This document shows, one piece after another, positions 1 to 12,556 of a stretch of DNA of 64,000 bases; position 1 is the stretch's first letter, and the number at the start of each line of letters is the position of its first letter. This stretch comes from Bimastos eiseni (Eukaryota > Annelida > Clitellata > Crassiclitellata > Lumbricidae): positions 23,206,589 through 23,270,588 of the forward strand of contig OY365819.1 of assembly GCA_959347315.1 (NCBI GenBank). The letters are read 5' to 3'. The translations under genes and the position numbers were made by a program. The notes under the pieces are model-generated. The model did no database searches. It was given only the letters and a program-made list of their open reading frames with translations, and was not told the DNA's origin.

Positions 1-18
1 TCAAGCAGGGATCAGACT
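1..18 (-). CDS. Paralogue 2 exon 4: start of EGF module 1 (cut by window edge)
   Basis: After a TTTCAG acceptor the codons read SDPC in phase 1, matching the start of the EGF exon at 31157. Only 18 bases are inside the window. Confidence 0.6.
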   Translation of the reverse strand, partial: SLIPA

Positions 19-1136
19 CTGAAAACAATTATTCGAAGATATGTAACACGTTTTTATTGATATTATATTAATAATTTTAGCATAATGGTCTACTGAAGAT
101 GAGGACATGCATAAGTTATAGTTTCAGAATCCATTAAAAATGAGTTCTGAATATCAATATTATAGGCCTATCGTTACGATTCTTACGAATCAAGGCAACC
201 AATTTCTTTTGTGATACTAAAATTAGCCATATTACCAGACAGTCGCTGATCTTTGTAGATGCTATACTTAGTCTGAATTTGCCATGAAGATATGCGCTTT
301 TGTTTTATTTGCCTTCTATTCGTATTAATTTCTTGCTCAATTTGTGCATGTCTAATTATCAAGTGTAATTCAACGTGAATCAACCGAAGACGATTCATAC
401 TAACTCGTCGTAGAGATATCCTCGTAGCACGGACTCTGATAGCATGTGGTCGATTCGAATACACAGGCCCTGACTGTATTGTCAAAAAATAGTCCAGGTT
501 GACAGGGCTGGTAGTACGTCGTACTCCCGGAACATTGAAGGAAATAGTCGCATCTGCTACACCACTGGAAGACGCCATTAAGTGTGAGATCGCAGTGATC
601 TATGCAGTCAGGTCCAGTGTTTTGACAAAGGCTGGCTACAAAACAATGTAGAATTCTCAAATGCCATCAAGACAACAACAATCGTAATTATGTGGGTCAT
701 TCGGTAAACAACTATGCTAATACGATTGCTAACTCCACTGTCCACCCGAATCTCGATTGATGCAATACTATCTTTTTTTCAACCAGCAAAATTAATCGAC
801 GGCCAACAGTCACTATAGCCCGAGCTGTCACCTGAATGAATGCTCCAACATCCTCGTATCTCAATCTAAAAAAAAATACACCATTGGCCATAACTCCCAG
901 GGTGAATCGACTTCAAAGTCAATTCACTCACCTATAAGTTTACAAATTCATTTATCAAATTGTTGAAATTGAATCCTAAAATGGCTGAATCGTGTAAGAA
1001 CGATTTTTCGAGGTTCTATGCAATATCCACGAAGTAAGAAAAGTGCCAGAGAAAAATGCTAACTCCTTTACCGAACTTCAAATTTTTTTAAACCTACCAT
1101 TATTCGGCCAGTAAATTTTATAAATGCTATGTATGC

Positions 1137-1171
<35 letters not shown>

Positions 1172-4100
1172 TGTATGTATATATGTATATATATATGTAT
1201 GTATATATGTATATATGTGTGTATATATATATATGTATGTATATATATATACACATGTATGCATGTATATATGTATATATGTATATATGTATGTATATAT
1301 ATATATGTATGTATATATATATACACATGTATGCATGTATATATGTATATATAAATATATGTATGTATATATATATATATGTATGTATATATATATATAT
1401 GTATGTATATATATATGTATGTATGTATATATATTATATGTATGTATGAATGCATATATGTATGTATATATATGTCTTTCACTGGCCACCTACTCTCACA
1501 CAGCGCATTACATACAAGGTTTCTGCATCCATACTCTGGCGCTGCCTCTGTTTACCATCAAGAGCTGTGTCGACCTGTCGCTGCCAATGTCGGTCTACGT
1601 TCTCTCCGATCTGCTACTTGGGGGCTCTGGGGCACGAGCCCCCGGACAATAACCTCCTGAACAATTATCCCGGACAATGACCCCCCTACACAATTAACCC
1701 TCCGGACAATAACCCCCGGACAATGATCCCCATGCAAAAACCCCGGACAATAACTCCCCGAGTAGTATAATAGTAAGACACAAAAATTCCCATACACCGC
1801 TTATGCAAATAATTAAATTACTTTACAAATAATGTAAAATAACAGGCAGTTATAATGATTTTTTTAGATATACGTGTTTTAGTAGTGAACCATTCACATT
1901 GAGTATTAAATAAAATCCCTCGTAAATGAAATTGCTGCGTATTGTCAAATAGTTCAGCGCACTCAAAAAGACAGATTTTGAGCTATTCCATGGAGGTAGT
2001 CAACAAGATTGCACTCCTTGTAGTTTCTGACGACGGTCACAATTTGTTCATTAGAGTCAGCATAATTTCTTACAAAGACTGGACTTAACGCAAATAACCG
2101 CCCCCCTCTAAGAGTGGACGCTTAAGTTATATAAAGGAAAAGTGTCATTATGCGACATAAGCCTACTCATAATTGCTGATTGATGTTTGCCAATATCTGC
2201 AACCTTTCTACTAATTTGATTCGTACAGTTTTTATGTGACATTTTCTACTTAATTCCTACCATTATACTATTCGGGGGTTATTGTCCGGTTTCTTGGCAT
2301 GGGGTGTTATTGTCCGGGGTTTATTTGTGCGGGAGTTATTGTCCGTGGGTAAATGCCCGGAGGCTATTGTCCTGTCACCACTTGGGGAACTTTTGTGTCC
2401 CCCTCGTCCGCACGTCTGTGATGCAGAACCGGGCCTTTGCAGTAGGTCCAGCTACATATAATGAATTACCCCACCTTCTGCCCAAAACCTGCTCATCTGC
2501 CTTCTACTCATTACTGAAACCGCTCCCTTTAGCCGTTGTCGGACCTCTGGGTAGATCTATATCTTAAAGGGGCGCTATATTTAGTTGATTGATTGATATA
2601 TAGATTGATAACCTATATGCATATCACACAGTGGTTATCAACCTTTTTTGACTTAGGGCCACTTTTATTTAGTTGGAGGACATGATGGGCCACAAAGGAT
2701 AAAAATAATCATTTTGAATTTTCAAAGATTTTTATTTTAGAATAGAATCAAGTTACAAATGGATAAATTCCGGTTTAATCACTTTAGATTAGTAATATTT
2801 ATTTAATGTTTAATTACTTGATTCTTTTATAATCATTAATGTGATTTTTGTTGCTGAAGACTGTTAGCAAGCTTTTCAATGTCCGGTTGAAGATAAGTTG
2901 TAGCCAGAATCATTAGTCCATGCAAACTGGAATCATCAAGCCGTGAAGGGTTTTTATTTTTAATGAAGTTCATTGCAGAAAATGTCTGTACGTGTAACCA
3001 AACCGACAAACATAACGCTGAGCAAAAGATCGCAAATGTTCAAATTCCCTTTCTAGAAGCATTTGTCAAAATGAAATCATATCGTCTGCAGTTGGGAGTT
3101 GGGCTGACGGGAACCTTAGCAAATCGACCTTTTAAAACCGAGTTGCACTTCAGCGGATCTATGAGTTCTAGTTGTAAATTCTCTTTTAGGCTGTTGATCT
3201 TTTCTTCTGGAAAGATGAAGGTGTTTGTAAACAGAGCAACGTTGTCTGCTTGATCTGCGAATTCACTAAATTGTGACTGGAAAGCATTCAAAAGTTCTGC
3301 AACTCTACTTTTCTATTTGTATTCATAAAACTCAGTAACAGCCCTTCTAAAAAATTCAAACTTGTCAAAATTATCAAACTCTTTTCAGATAACTGACGAA
3401 CAAATAGTTGCAGTTTCATTTTAAAGGAAGTAACATTGTTGCACAAATTTGTAAACAGGTTGCTGCTTGAAGCTGCAGTTTCAAGTTTAAATTGTTAAGA
3501 TGAACTGTAATGTCGATCAAGAGTGCCAAGTAATCCAGCCATTGATTATTTGTAAGACATTCACGTTCTGTAGGCAGCTCGTTAATTTCTGTGTAGGACA
3601 TAGACCACAAAACTTAGCGGCGTTTACGCAAGAAAGAATACTTAGGCCTAGGTATTAGCGGCTGCTTGCTGGCATAGACTAACTTCGTGACTATAGAGAT
3701 GTAGGCCCCTTACTAAAAACATATACAATTGTTTCAATTAAACTACAATAGTAATTTTTATTTTATTTTTAAACGTCAATAAAAGATAATAATTTATAAT
3801 AAAAAATAATTATTTTGTAAAATATTCATTTTTTGCACGTTTATTTCTTTATACCTTTGATCGGTCGAGGGCCACTTTTCGAGGCCTGGCGAGCTACTTT
3901 TGGCCCGCGGGCCACAGGTTGGGAATCGCTGAACTAATACTTAGCATGAAACAACATCGCATCTCATCTGCTTTTAAATAAGAAATCAACGTGTAGTAGA
4001 AGGACATCGTCTAACCTGCATATTTATTTTGCTTTGATGGAGTGCCTGTGAGTAAGCTGATTTCCTTAACTTGATTTCTTGGGTGCTGAGGAAATCTCAA

Positions 4101-7100
4101 GATTACGATTACCGCAATCGTAAGCCACAGATGACGTAACCTTGTGCACGTGGAGAACGCGTAATTGTGGGTTTAGTACAGAACGTGGGTTAAGTACAGA
4201 ACGCGGCATGTGATAGCTCGCTAGTTCGAACACTTCGAGAGAGCACCCATTACATTCTTAGCGAGTAGGATCCGAGAATACACGAAGGTTGTAAAAAATG
4301 TGTTATATTGCTATGTCACATCTTAGTAGATTACGTCATAGTTGATAAATTGCACGTGACATCACATTAACGAGAGTCACGTGGAGTACTTAGAGTGATC
4401 CGAGAGGTCGTACATGTATGGTGCTAGCCGAAGAACAAGGGAAAACAGGAAAGATTCACTGGTAGGCCTATGGGGCGCAAACTGTTGCAATTTAAGAAAA
4501 TAACATGTTTCAGATCATATTAACATTAACATTGATCCAGCGATTATATGCAGTTGCTTTTCACAGTACTTTTGCAACGACGAATAGGGGACGCTTTTAT
4601 AATAAATTTTAAACAAAATGACATTGACAGTATCTCAGGCAACTATCTATATGTCTACCTTCATTTTGGATGGTGAGCGTTGTGCATAACAGAAAATAAC
4701 GAGAAAAGCATATACGGCAATCTGCTACAATAGCAATTGGGATCCGTAGCATACAAAGTGGTTCTTGTTATTGAACTCATCATATAAATGTTGCCACACT
4801 TTGGTGTAATCGAATCTTACGTATAAGTGTGGTCATCGTGACTGTACTTTCGGTGACGCCGTCCGGAGTTGTATCGATGATACATTCTGTGCAGGTGTTG
4901 GATACAGAGACGCAGGCCCCGACGTCAGCGTGATAGTAGAGGTTCGCAGGACATGGCTGGTAGTAAGTAATTCCTTCGCTGCATTGAATAAAATACTGAC
5001 AATTTCCACACCATTGGTAGTTTCCATCTGCTTCTCCCGCACAGCTTTCAATACACATCAGTCCAGTGTTTATGCAGTTTCGAGGTGGATCTGTTATTCA
5101 TAAAGCAACCAAAGTACAACCGAAAGCTAAACTTCTCTAACAACACTTAAAAGCCAAACGCAAGGTGATGATTCTTGGGTGTTCTGGATACGACTTTAGT
5201 TAATGAGTTTTGGATTAGTTGCAGATGTTTGAATTGTGTGGCAATTGTTGAGGAAGATGGAGTTGAAGTAGACTTTATTATTCGTTTCCTCAGATTCTTA
5301 TTTGTGATTCCTCTCAATATTCCTTGTCTAACGGAGAACATCTTTTCCCATAGCTATTCCTTTTTTATTTTTTCTAAATGACGTTTTTCATCATTTATGG
5401 TTCATAAGTTACAGAATTCTCCCACTTGTTCTTTCCCTCTGCATCCAAATTGTTATATTTAGAATTAATCTGTCAAGGTAATTCTTATTGCGCAAATCGT
5501 GGATTAAATTCTTTCGTTGCGTTATTCTAATATTCATCAAATATCATTGTAAGTAAAATAGTGCACGGAAGGCTAGTAGAATCACCAGTGACTCATACAC
5601 GTAGGCCAGAACCAAGTGATGGTCGGTATTATTTGCGGCTCTATATAGTGTGGCTGCGTAGCGGTGTAGTTTGGGCTAGGCACAGCTTTTCCATATTCAA
5701 AGTCGCATGAATTAAATGATAGAAACAACACATACTGAACAACTTTCTCTCAAATGAAACAAGACGAAAGAACATCAGTGTTTCGAGCTGTCTCCGATTG
5801 AACTGACTACAGCTTAAAAGCGTCAGGTATATTAATAAATGTTTAAAAACTATTTTTCTTTTATAAACTGGGTTGCGATTGAAAAAGGCACCAATAAATG
5901 TGTTGTGGTGATGGGACATGGCTTGTACATTGTGCATCTTTAAGCATAATGTACAATTGTCATGGATGTTGTGCTCTATCTTGTTCTATGTCACATTATG
6001 TGTCTCAATCTCATCCATAAACTCATCCGACATTTGAAACCTTTCTCTGGTCATACTTAATTAATCGGAAATAATATGCATAGCTACCTGTGACATGAGC
6101 TCCGTTGTCTTTCTCAGCATTTAGGCTTTAGGCCTAGGTGCTTTAGAAAAGCTCAGTTTTACTTGTCACTTTGAGATAGCTTTGAGGAGCTTATACTGAA
6201 ATGGCGTTTTGCAAATTCGCCATCACGATTACTAATGCGATTGTGATAATTCATTCAAGGAAGTTCTTAAGTTAGTAACTAAGTAGGCCAATAAACATAA
6301 ATCCTTTATTGAAAAAACCCCAGCTGCCAGCCGCATGAGACAAGGATGCCCGCTATCCCCAATGCTATTTAATTAATACATCGAGGAAGTAGTAAGAGAA
6401 GCATTGGAAAACACAGAGGAAGGAATGAAATTTGGAGGAAGGTGGATAAAGGCGTTAGGATTTGCTGATGATCAAGCAATGATAGCAGAGATCAAAGAGG
6501 GACCTTGCAGACCTTGATGACTCAACTAAACAGGATATCAACAAAATTGGAAATGAAAATAAGTACAAAGAAGACAAAGGTAATGATTAAGGATTAATGA
6601 GTAAGGGAGAGATAAAAACGACAAGAATAACAATAAATAAAGTGGTGTTAGAACAAGTACAGAGATTCTGTTACCTAGGAAGCATGATTACACAAAACTA
6701 AAGAACCTGCGATAAATGTTTTGTGAGTTGGAGAGTCTTCTTTAAGTATGATTCTATTGTGGGTTCATTCTAAGTGCCATAATAATAGACCTACAGCTCG
6801 TTCTCAGTCAGGCATTTCGAAATCAGCCAAACTGGCATTGACTAGTGAAGAGATTCCGATGGATATCACAGTAAATATACAGTGCTTATAATCTGCGTAT
6901 TTTAGCGATGACTGATTGGCGAAGTGATTCTTTCCTTTATGATGTCACTCAGACGATAAGCACTGAAGAAGTCTTCACTGCATATTTGCTGTGATATCAA
7001 TTGGAATCTCATGTAACTCATGGAATCTCGTGTAACTCCTAGTTTGTAACTCATAAATTTTGGCGATTTAATTTATGTTTCCCAACTGAGCTACCATGAA

Positions 7101-7295
7101 GCTATGAGGGTTCTCATGCTGTTAATCTTTATAGATATTTATGTTTAATTACTACTCTAGCTATTTGTTCTATGTTTTCGAATAAGTCCTGATTATTCTT
7201 TTATGACAACTAGACTTACCCTCAGCTTTAGTAAGCGATGAGACAATCACCAAAAACAGTAATCGGAGCAAACATCTTGCACGAAAGGCAGCCAT
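1..7295 (-). CDS. Secreted chitin-binding/EGF protein, paralogue 2 (5' part only)
   Basis: Join on the minus strand: 7295-7220, 5090-4821, 635-405, 18-<1, continuing beyond the left edge. Product start: signal peptide, CBM14-1, CBM14-2 and the beginning of an EGF module. Exon order, phases and lengths match paralogue 1 (76, 270 and 231 versus 234 nt), and the modules are highly similar, so it is a tandem duplicate in the same orientation. Introns hold a hAT relic, a LINE relic broken by a foldback element, and a decayed reverse transcriptase. No frame break is seen in the visible exons, so it looks functional so far as it can be read. Confidence 0.82.
405..635 (-). CDS. Paralogue 2 exon 3: CBM14 module 2
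   Basis: A 231-bp phase 1-1 exon: [37 protein letters not shown], then a short Ser/Thr tail. Acceptor TTTTGTAG, donor GTTAGT. It is one codon shorter than its paralogue-1 counterpart. Confidence 0.86.
1126..1475. repeat. TATG/TATA microsatellite
   Basis: (TATGTATA)n with a few CACATG interruptions. Tyr/Ile/Met-rich open frames on both strands are artefacts. Confidence 0.95.
1481..2575 (+). pseudogene. CR1/L2-like LINE C-terminal relic, split by a foldback element
   Basis: 1481-1623 reads [20 protein letters not shown], then [10 protein letters not shown]; after the interruption, 2388-2575 reads [33 protein letters not shown] and ends. This is the usual end of CR1/L2 proteins. The 3' tail (GGGGCGCTATATTTAG then repeated TTGA/GATT) follows at 2569-2600. 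The two halves join directly if the element at 1624-2379 and one target copy are removed. Confidence 0.75.
1624..2379. mobile_element. Foldback element FB1 (15-bp phrase arms)
   Basis: Left arm 1624-1775 repeats the phrase CCCCCGGACAATAAC with drift; right arm 2256-2379 holds it inverted (GGGGGTTATTGTCCG). Inner arm sequences (AGTATAATAGTAAG and its complement) also pair. Flanked by the identical 8-mer ACTTGGGG (1616-1623, 2380-2387), and it splits a LINE frame. No protein is encoded. Confidence 0.8.
2629..3931 (-). mobile_element. hAT transposon relic with transposase fragments
   Basis: The ends are inverted: CAGTGGTTATCAACCT at 2629 and CAGCGATTCCCAACCT (complement) at 3931, with GGGCCAC subterminal motifs. 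Minus-strand fragments: [20 protein letters not shown] (about 3560-3500) and [20 protein letters not shown] with [17 protein letters not shown] (about 3240-3120), as in hAT transposases of the GTF2IRD2/Charlie8 type. Stops and frame changes abound. A target duplication is not clear. Confidence 0.75.
3932..4820. other. Intron 2 of paralogue 2, ordinary sequence
   Basis: No gene or recognisable repeat. A small local repeat of TTAGTACAGAACG occurs near 4170-4205. Confidence 0.5.
4821..5090 (-). CDS. Paralogue 2 exon 2: CBM14 module 1
   Basis: A 270-bp phase 1-1 exon: [46 protein letters not shown] and NTCTEC. It is gap-free against 44578-44847, with mostly conservative substitutions. Flanked by an AG acceptor and GTAAGA donor. 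Confidence 0.87.
5091..6329. other. Intron 1 of paralogue 2, proximal part
   Basis: Nothing coding is supported; open frames up to 98 codons have no recognisable content. Confidence 0.5.
6330..6705 (+). pseudogene. LINE reverse-transcriptase relic
   Basis: Plus strand: [13 protein letters not shown], then [32 protein letters not shown] (catalytic ADD), [15 protein letters not shown], and FCYLGSMIT. Stops and a frame change break it. It lies in intron 1 of paralogue 2. Confidence 0.75.
6850..7010. mobile_element. Small TIR element (MITE)
   Basis: About 161 bp; 6850-6885 (GAGATTCC...GATATCACAG) is inverted at 6976-7010, with about 80 percent agreement over 35 bp. It has no coding capacity, and the short A/T-rich flanks show no certain target duplication. 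Confidence 0.6.
7220..7295 (-). CDS. Paralogue 2 exon 1: signal peptide
   Basis: The ATG at 7295-7293 begins [20 protein letters not shown], with a basic start and hydrophobic core, then a GTAAGT donor in phase 1. It aligns codon by codon with 49757-49682. It is too short to be caught as a free-standing open frame. Confidence 0.85.
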
Positions 7296-7380
7296 TGCGT
7301 CGAGTAAATAACAATCTGAAAATTCAGTCTATTTTACTGCCTGTTAAGTGCTTTATCGCTTGTTCGCTGTGCTTGCATGT

Positions 7381-7446
7381 AACTCGTTGACCTATTTGAT
7401 GCCAATCTCATTGGGGGGGAGGGGGAGGGGGAGGGGAAGGGGCGGC
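7381..7446 (-). promoter_or_regulatory. Conserved upstream block plus G-run of paralogue 2
   Basis: 7381-7393 repeats the AGGTCA-containing block seen upstream of paralogue 1, here 86 bp before the ATG. It is followed by G-runs of 8, 5, 5, 4 and 4 separated by one or two A (7412-7442) on the strand opposite the gene, a good quadruplex-forming pattern. Paralogue 1 has only a short G-run at the equivalent place. Confidence 0.4.
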
Positions 7447-7608
7447 AACGACTTATAGAGCGAACGCTCTCACAAATCACGGACGATTCTTCATGAAACC
7501 TCAACAACGACAACGCAAGTATTGAGAACTTGCAGCCCTTTCTACTCTATGCTTACCGTCGATCATCATAAGAAAGATTAAAAGGAGCAAGAGAAATAGA
7601 AAGATATA

Positions 7609-7712
7609 TATATATATAGAATGAGAGAGAGAGAACGAGAGAGAGAACGAGAGAAAGAGATAGAAAGATGGAAAGATAGTTAAAATGTGAGCAAGAAGAA
7701 GAAAGAGAGACA

Positions 7713-7762
<50 letters not shown>

Positions 7763-7872
7763 GAGACAGAGAGAGAGACAGAGAGAGACAGAGAGAGACA
7801 GAGAGAGACAGAGAGAGAGACAGAGAGAGAGACAGAGAGAGACACAGAGACAGAGACAGAGAGAGACAGAGA

Positions 7873-7930
<58 letters not shown>
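7609..7930. repeat. GA/GACA microsatellite upstream of paralogue 2
   Basis: GAGAGACAGAGA tract about 0.3-0.6 kb upstream of the start codon, purine on the strand opposite the gene. Paralogue 1 has a shorter GA run at 50058-50100. Confidence 0.95.
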
Positions 7931-9084
7931 AAGAGAGATCTCAGTGCCTAGCATAAGATAAGTGAAACTTTTCGGACGCAATTATATAGTTGCAAGTGAA
8001 TTCATGCTGACCTAAGCTGGTTGATGGACTAAGTTGCATATGCAAGAATTGTGACGAACCATTGGAACAGGATGGATGGTTCTCTGAGAATCCTTGACGG
8101 TCCACTCTAATGTTTGACCTGTCTAGGTCGCTATCCAATCTCTAGAGTATTGATTGATTGATTGAATTACTGTTTAATATAATCTTTAAATTTTTCTTCC
8201 TATAGATGTGAGACGGTACCTGTCTTGAACAGTCTTTATTAATTTTACACTCAAGTGCTATAGTTTCAAGTCGTTTAGTTTACTGCAACTGACTTTCAAA
8301 CGGCATATAGCGTCTCTAAAAGAGAAACTCTGAAGAGAAATTCTTGAGCTAGCTACGTAAGACAAGGTTATGGCGAGAATGGTATTCAAGCCATAACGAA
8401 ATAGAAGTAAAGCGCATCTTGTGCATCTAGGCACTGAAAAAGCTTAAATTCAAGAAACAGAACCCAGCATTTGCACTATATTTGAAGAGAAACTAATTGC
8501 TTCCATTTTTGTCCTGCTATAGTAAAAGAGACAGAGCTTAACAAGATTCTTGCCTGGGTATAAGAAATGCTGGCAATCACTTTAATCGCTGGTTGCTCAA
8601 ATGAGACCTCAACCGGCAGCAACTGATTGTTGATGTATTTCGTTGTACAAGGTGAAACGCAGCAGAGGTGAGTGAACGAAATATTTATTGCTGTCTAACT
8701 AACATACGAAGAGTCAGTGAGCTAAGCAGTGCATTAGATAAGCTCTCTTATGCTAAATTTACCTGGAAATCTCAATTAGAGATAATCACGAAACCCCGGA
8801 TCAAAATATCGTTACAAAAATGCTCTACCGCCGCATACGAGTCACCTTCGTATTGTGAAGCAGATAATAATTTATGATTGTGATATCAATGAAGTGTGAG
8901 ATCATGTCATCTCTTCCGTCGCTTTAAAGCACTTACAACCATGTTCATAGAGTGCGAGTTAGATGTCAATTGTAATTCATTGTCAAGTATTGTTAATGGG
9001 CTTCTGAGTACCTTTCAACGATTATAGAAGTCTTTAAGAACTGAGCTGATCCATTCTAACTCGCTGCTTTCACTTCCTACCATG
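7931..9084. other. Upstream region of paralogue 2, duplicated
   Basis: No gene. Blocks at 8180-8300, 8585-8650, 8805-8900 and 8995-9065 match 51030-51110, 51385-51440, 52500-52600 and 52730-52815, marking the segmental duplication. Confidence 0.6.
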
Positions 9085-9548
9085 TACAAGGTGCAAGGGG
9101 CTGGCTGTAGTTGATCCTAATAACTTTAGGGCAATTGCTAATGTTACTTTCTAATCTAACAAACTTGAAAAGATTGTAGTAGTCCAGCTCACTGCCAGTA
9201 TCAACAAAATGACCTACTCCCGATCTCTCAGTCTGGATACCGAAGGGGCCACTCCACGGATACCCCATTGGTCCGACTTCTCTCGGATATTTATGGAGCA
9301 ATTGACAGGTTTCTATCTTTGCGCTGTTTGATGTCAGCTCCCAGGTACCCACTTTCGATTCCATTGACCACGGTATCCTCACTGCCTCGTTTGGTCTTTC
9401 AGGCACCTTTCTTGGTTAGCTCGGTTTCTTCCTGCAGAACCGTCCAACAGGTCTTCTGGGATTTCTGCTCCATTTTGACTACCCTAAGACCATCTCCTGA
9501 ATATCAGTTATACCGTAGATTCAGGCCCTCTCCTGGCTGCCGGTGTAG
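9085..9548 (+). pseudogene. CR1/L2-like reverse-transcriptase relic
   Basis: Fragments in changing plus frames: NNFRAIANVTFLSNKLEKIV, then FDSIDHGIL and FGLSGTF followed by LQNRPTGLL, which match the RT palm of CR1/L2 elements (an A/SFDTVDHxIL core). Many frame breaks. A phrase array begins right after it. Confidence 0.6.
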
Positions 9549-9555
9549 GAGGCTA

Positions 9556-10190
9556 AATTAACTCCCCGGATAAATGAACTCCCGGAGTGTATTGTACCTA
9601 GGATATATTGACTCTGGAGTTAATTGTTCCTAGGATAAATACATTCCCCCTGCGAATAAACACCCCCGGGGGAGTTAACTTTACCTAGGACGAACTGACT
9701 ACCGGGGAGTTAATTCTTCATAGGGTAAATTGACTCCCGGGGAGTTAATTTTTCCTAGGAAAAATTGACTCCTATACCTGATGCAGTAGGGGACTTAACC
9801 TTCCTAGGATAAATTGACTTCCATATCTAATGCAATAGGGGAGTTAATTCTTCATAGGACAAAAATGACTCCAGGGGAGTTAATTCCTCCTAGGAAAAAT
9901 TAACTTCCACACCTGATGCAGTAGGGGAGTTAATTCCTCCTAGGATACTTTTTTCTAGGAGGAATTGACTCCCCAAGAGTCATCCTGGGGAGTCAATTCC
10001 TCCTAGAAAAAAGTGACTCCTATTCCTAATGCAGTTAAATCTTCCTAGGACAAAATGACTCCCAAGGAGTTAATTCTTCCTAGGACAAAATGACTCCCGG
10101 GGAGTTAATTCCACCTAGGAAAAATTGACTCCTATTCCTAAAGCAGTAGAGGAGTTAATTCTTTCTGGGACAAAATGACTTTGATAGTTT
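9556..10190. repeat. Phrase array (TGACTCCCGGGGAGTTAATTC type)
   Basis: About 20 drifting copies of a two-part phrase: a GACTCC/GGAGTTAATTC dyad alternating with TTCCTAGGA. Some blocks insert CCTGATGCAGTAGGGG. Each phrase is itself partly palindromic. No coding potential. Confidence 0.75.
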
Positions 10191-11869
10191 TGTTTCGGTG
10201 TATATGAAGGACCCAAGTGCAGTTACTTGCGGCTGAACAGTGGCTGTAAACTCAGCGAGCTTTACCAGCAGCTGGCTCTGATGATGCCAATCGTTCATTC
10301 CTTCTCTTTGTTTACTTTCTTCCACTTTGTTGCGCACAACGAATTCCTTTGGCAGATTTTTAGTTATGCAGACAGTTATGCACTCGTTACGTATATGCTA
10401 ACGATTCCGGATTTTTTCTTTCAGAGTATGCAAGAACTGAACTTAATACTCCTCATACTTTAAAAAAATATTTATTGGCCATTAATGTTTGAAATCTTGT
10501 AATACGTCCCTCTCCAAGTTGTGATCCATACAGACTCAAATTAATAATTATGACTCTATGCACGTGATTTAGTTGAGCAATCGTTTTAATTATGGGCCTA
10601 CGTTTCTTATCGTCTGCTCTTTTATCATACGCAAGCGCTCTGTCTGCCTAACCACGTAATATAGACCTAGGCCACGTAATTGGGAATATGAGACGGATTT
10701 CATGTCACCATGTTTCTCAAAGTTCATTATCTCTTACCTCATCCAACAACATGTCTATTATTAAATCACATATTCTCGAATGACATGCTCTGTTAGGTCC
10801 GTTCACCATATACCCTACTCATATTTCTTCGATTATAAACGTGGATAAACTGAGCTAAATCTTGGTCTTCACATTTTCAAGCCTGTAATTCTGTCATCGC
10901 ATTCATTGCATCTGGAATAGCACCTTCTTTACAGACTACACCGTTAGATCTTTTTGCTCTCAACAAAACTATTTGCAGACATTCAGTTGCTTGTGCACTG
11001 TCGTTGACACCGACAAACCAGCTGCAACCGGTCAACCAGAAAGTGAATCACTTGGGTCAATAATCGCAATAGCAATCAAGATTTTTTTATAGTTCCGTTT
11101 CAGGAGAAACCACTTGTAGGGTGCATTAGACGACAATTTAAGACAGTTAAGACAACGTTAAAACAAATTAGTTTTCAAGATGCTCGATGGGAGGCAGAAA
11201 TGGAATACCATTCGGCTTTAGGTAGATAAGAATAGGTCTCCTAAATTCAATTTATTAAATATGTTGAAGGAGCGTGCGACCATTCTCTGTGAATGAGGTC
11301 GAAACACTGAGGACCACCCTATGTGTGAGATGTTTGTAGCCCACTTCAATTTATCTTCTTTGTTCTCTTTCACATTATACACAATATCTTCTGTCATCGA
11401 TCGCTAAGTAGGACTATGATTAATGCACAACACAAGAGTTCATTCTTAGTAAAACAACAGATGTTGAACAAAGTACAGTGGAAGTTTTCTGGTAAATCAG
11501 CGCGATCGTGATCATTGGCCTACAATCTAGGATTGTCGTTATTTCTGAGTCAACAAGTTCAGGTTTTTTTAAAACTAGCCTTAATTAATACCCGAAGATG
11601 CAATGCGTCGAAGCTTCGATATTTGAAAACGTACTTCATTTTAATTATCTGCCTATGATAATGACAACGACAAGCCATAGTAACCGATCGACCGAGCTTC
11701 GAAAACTAGATAGGCCTAGGCCTATTCGTTCGATCTGTATCGTTCCGGTGACTGAGAATCACCCAATTCGTCTAAAGTTTCTCTCTGTACTAGCACACCT
11801 CTATAGCAAAATTAGCGAACTGCTAATTACTCAGAAGTAAGTTATTTCTCGTATGTACTCAGAGGCGAT
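10191..11869. other. Intergenic, nothing recognised
   Basis: AT-rich sequence without supported genes or clear repeats. Confidence 0.5.
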
Positions 11870-11879
11870 ATTGACGTCG

Positions 11880-12306
11880 GGAACGGACATTTGCCCCCGG
11901 TCATAAGCCCCCCTCGGATATAACCCCCGGACATAAGCCTCCCTATATGTCTATATGCATGTATGTAGCCTACGTGGGCATGTATACACGCTTACATGTA
12001 TGCATGTAAGCATGCATGGATGCATATACGGGTATATATATGTATGTACGCGTGCATGTATGTATACATACATGCATATACGTACGTATGTATGTATGCA
12101 TACTTGTGTGTAGGTATGCATATATTCATGCATAATGCATATGCATATGTACGTACGTGCATACGGATGCACGCACGCACGCACAATACATACGTGCGTG
12201 CGTACTTACGTACATGCATACCCACATACATATACACATGCATACATACATACATACATACATACATATACACATACATATACACATACATACATACATA
12301 CATACA

Positions 12307-12338
<32 letters not shown>

Positions 12339-12354
12339 CACATACATACATACA

Positions 12355-12386
<32 letters not shown>

Positions 12387-12422
12387 CACATACATACATA
12401 CATGCATACATACATACATACA

Positions 12423-12454
<32 letters not shown>

Positions 12455-12486
12455 CACATACATATACACATACATACATACATACA

Positions 12487-12518
<32 letters not shown>

Positions 12519-12522
12519 CACA

Positions 12523-12556
<34 letters not shown>

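Noticed and set aside
7501..7981. Ser/Leu-rich and Arg/Glu-rich frames
   Set aside because: Translations of the GA/GACA repeat on the two strands.
9556..10190. CRISPR-like array
   Set aside because: Regularly spaced phrases, but repeats drift, there are no distinct spacers, and the genome is eukaryotic.
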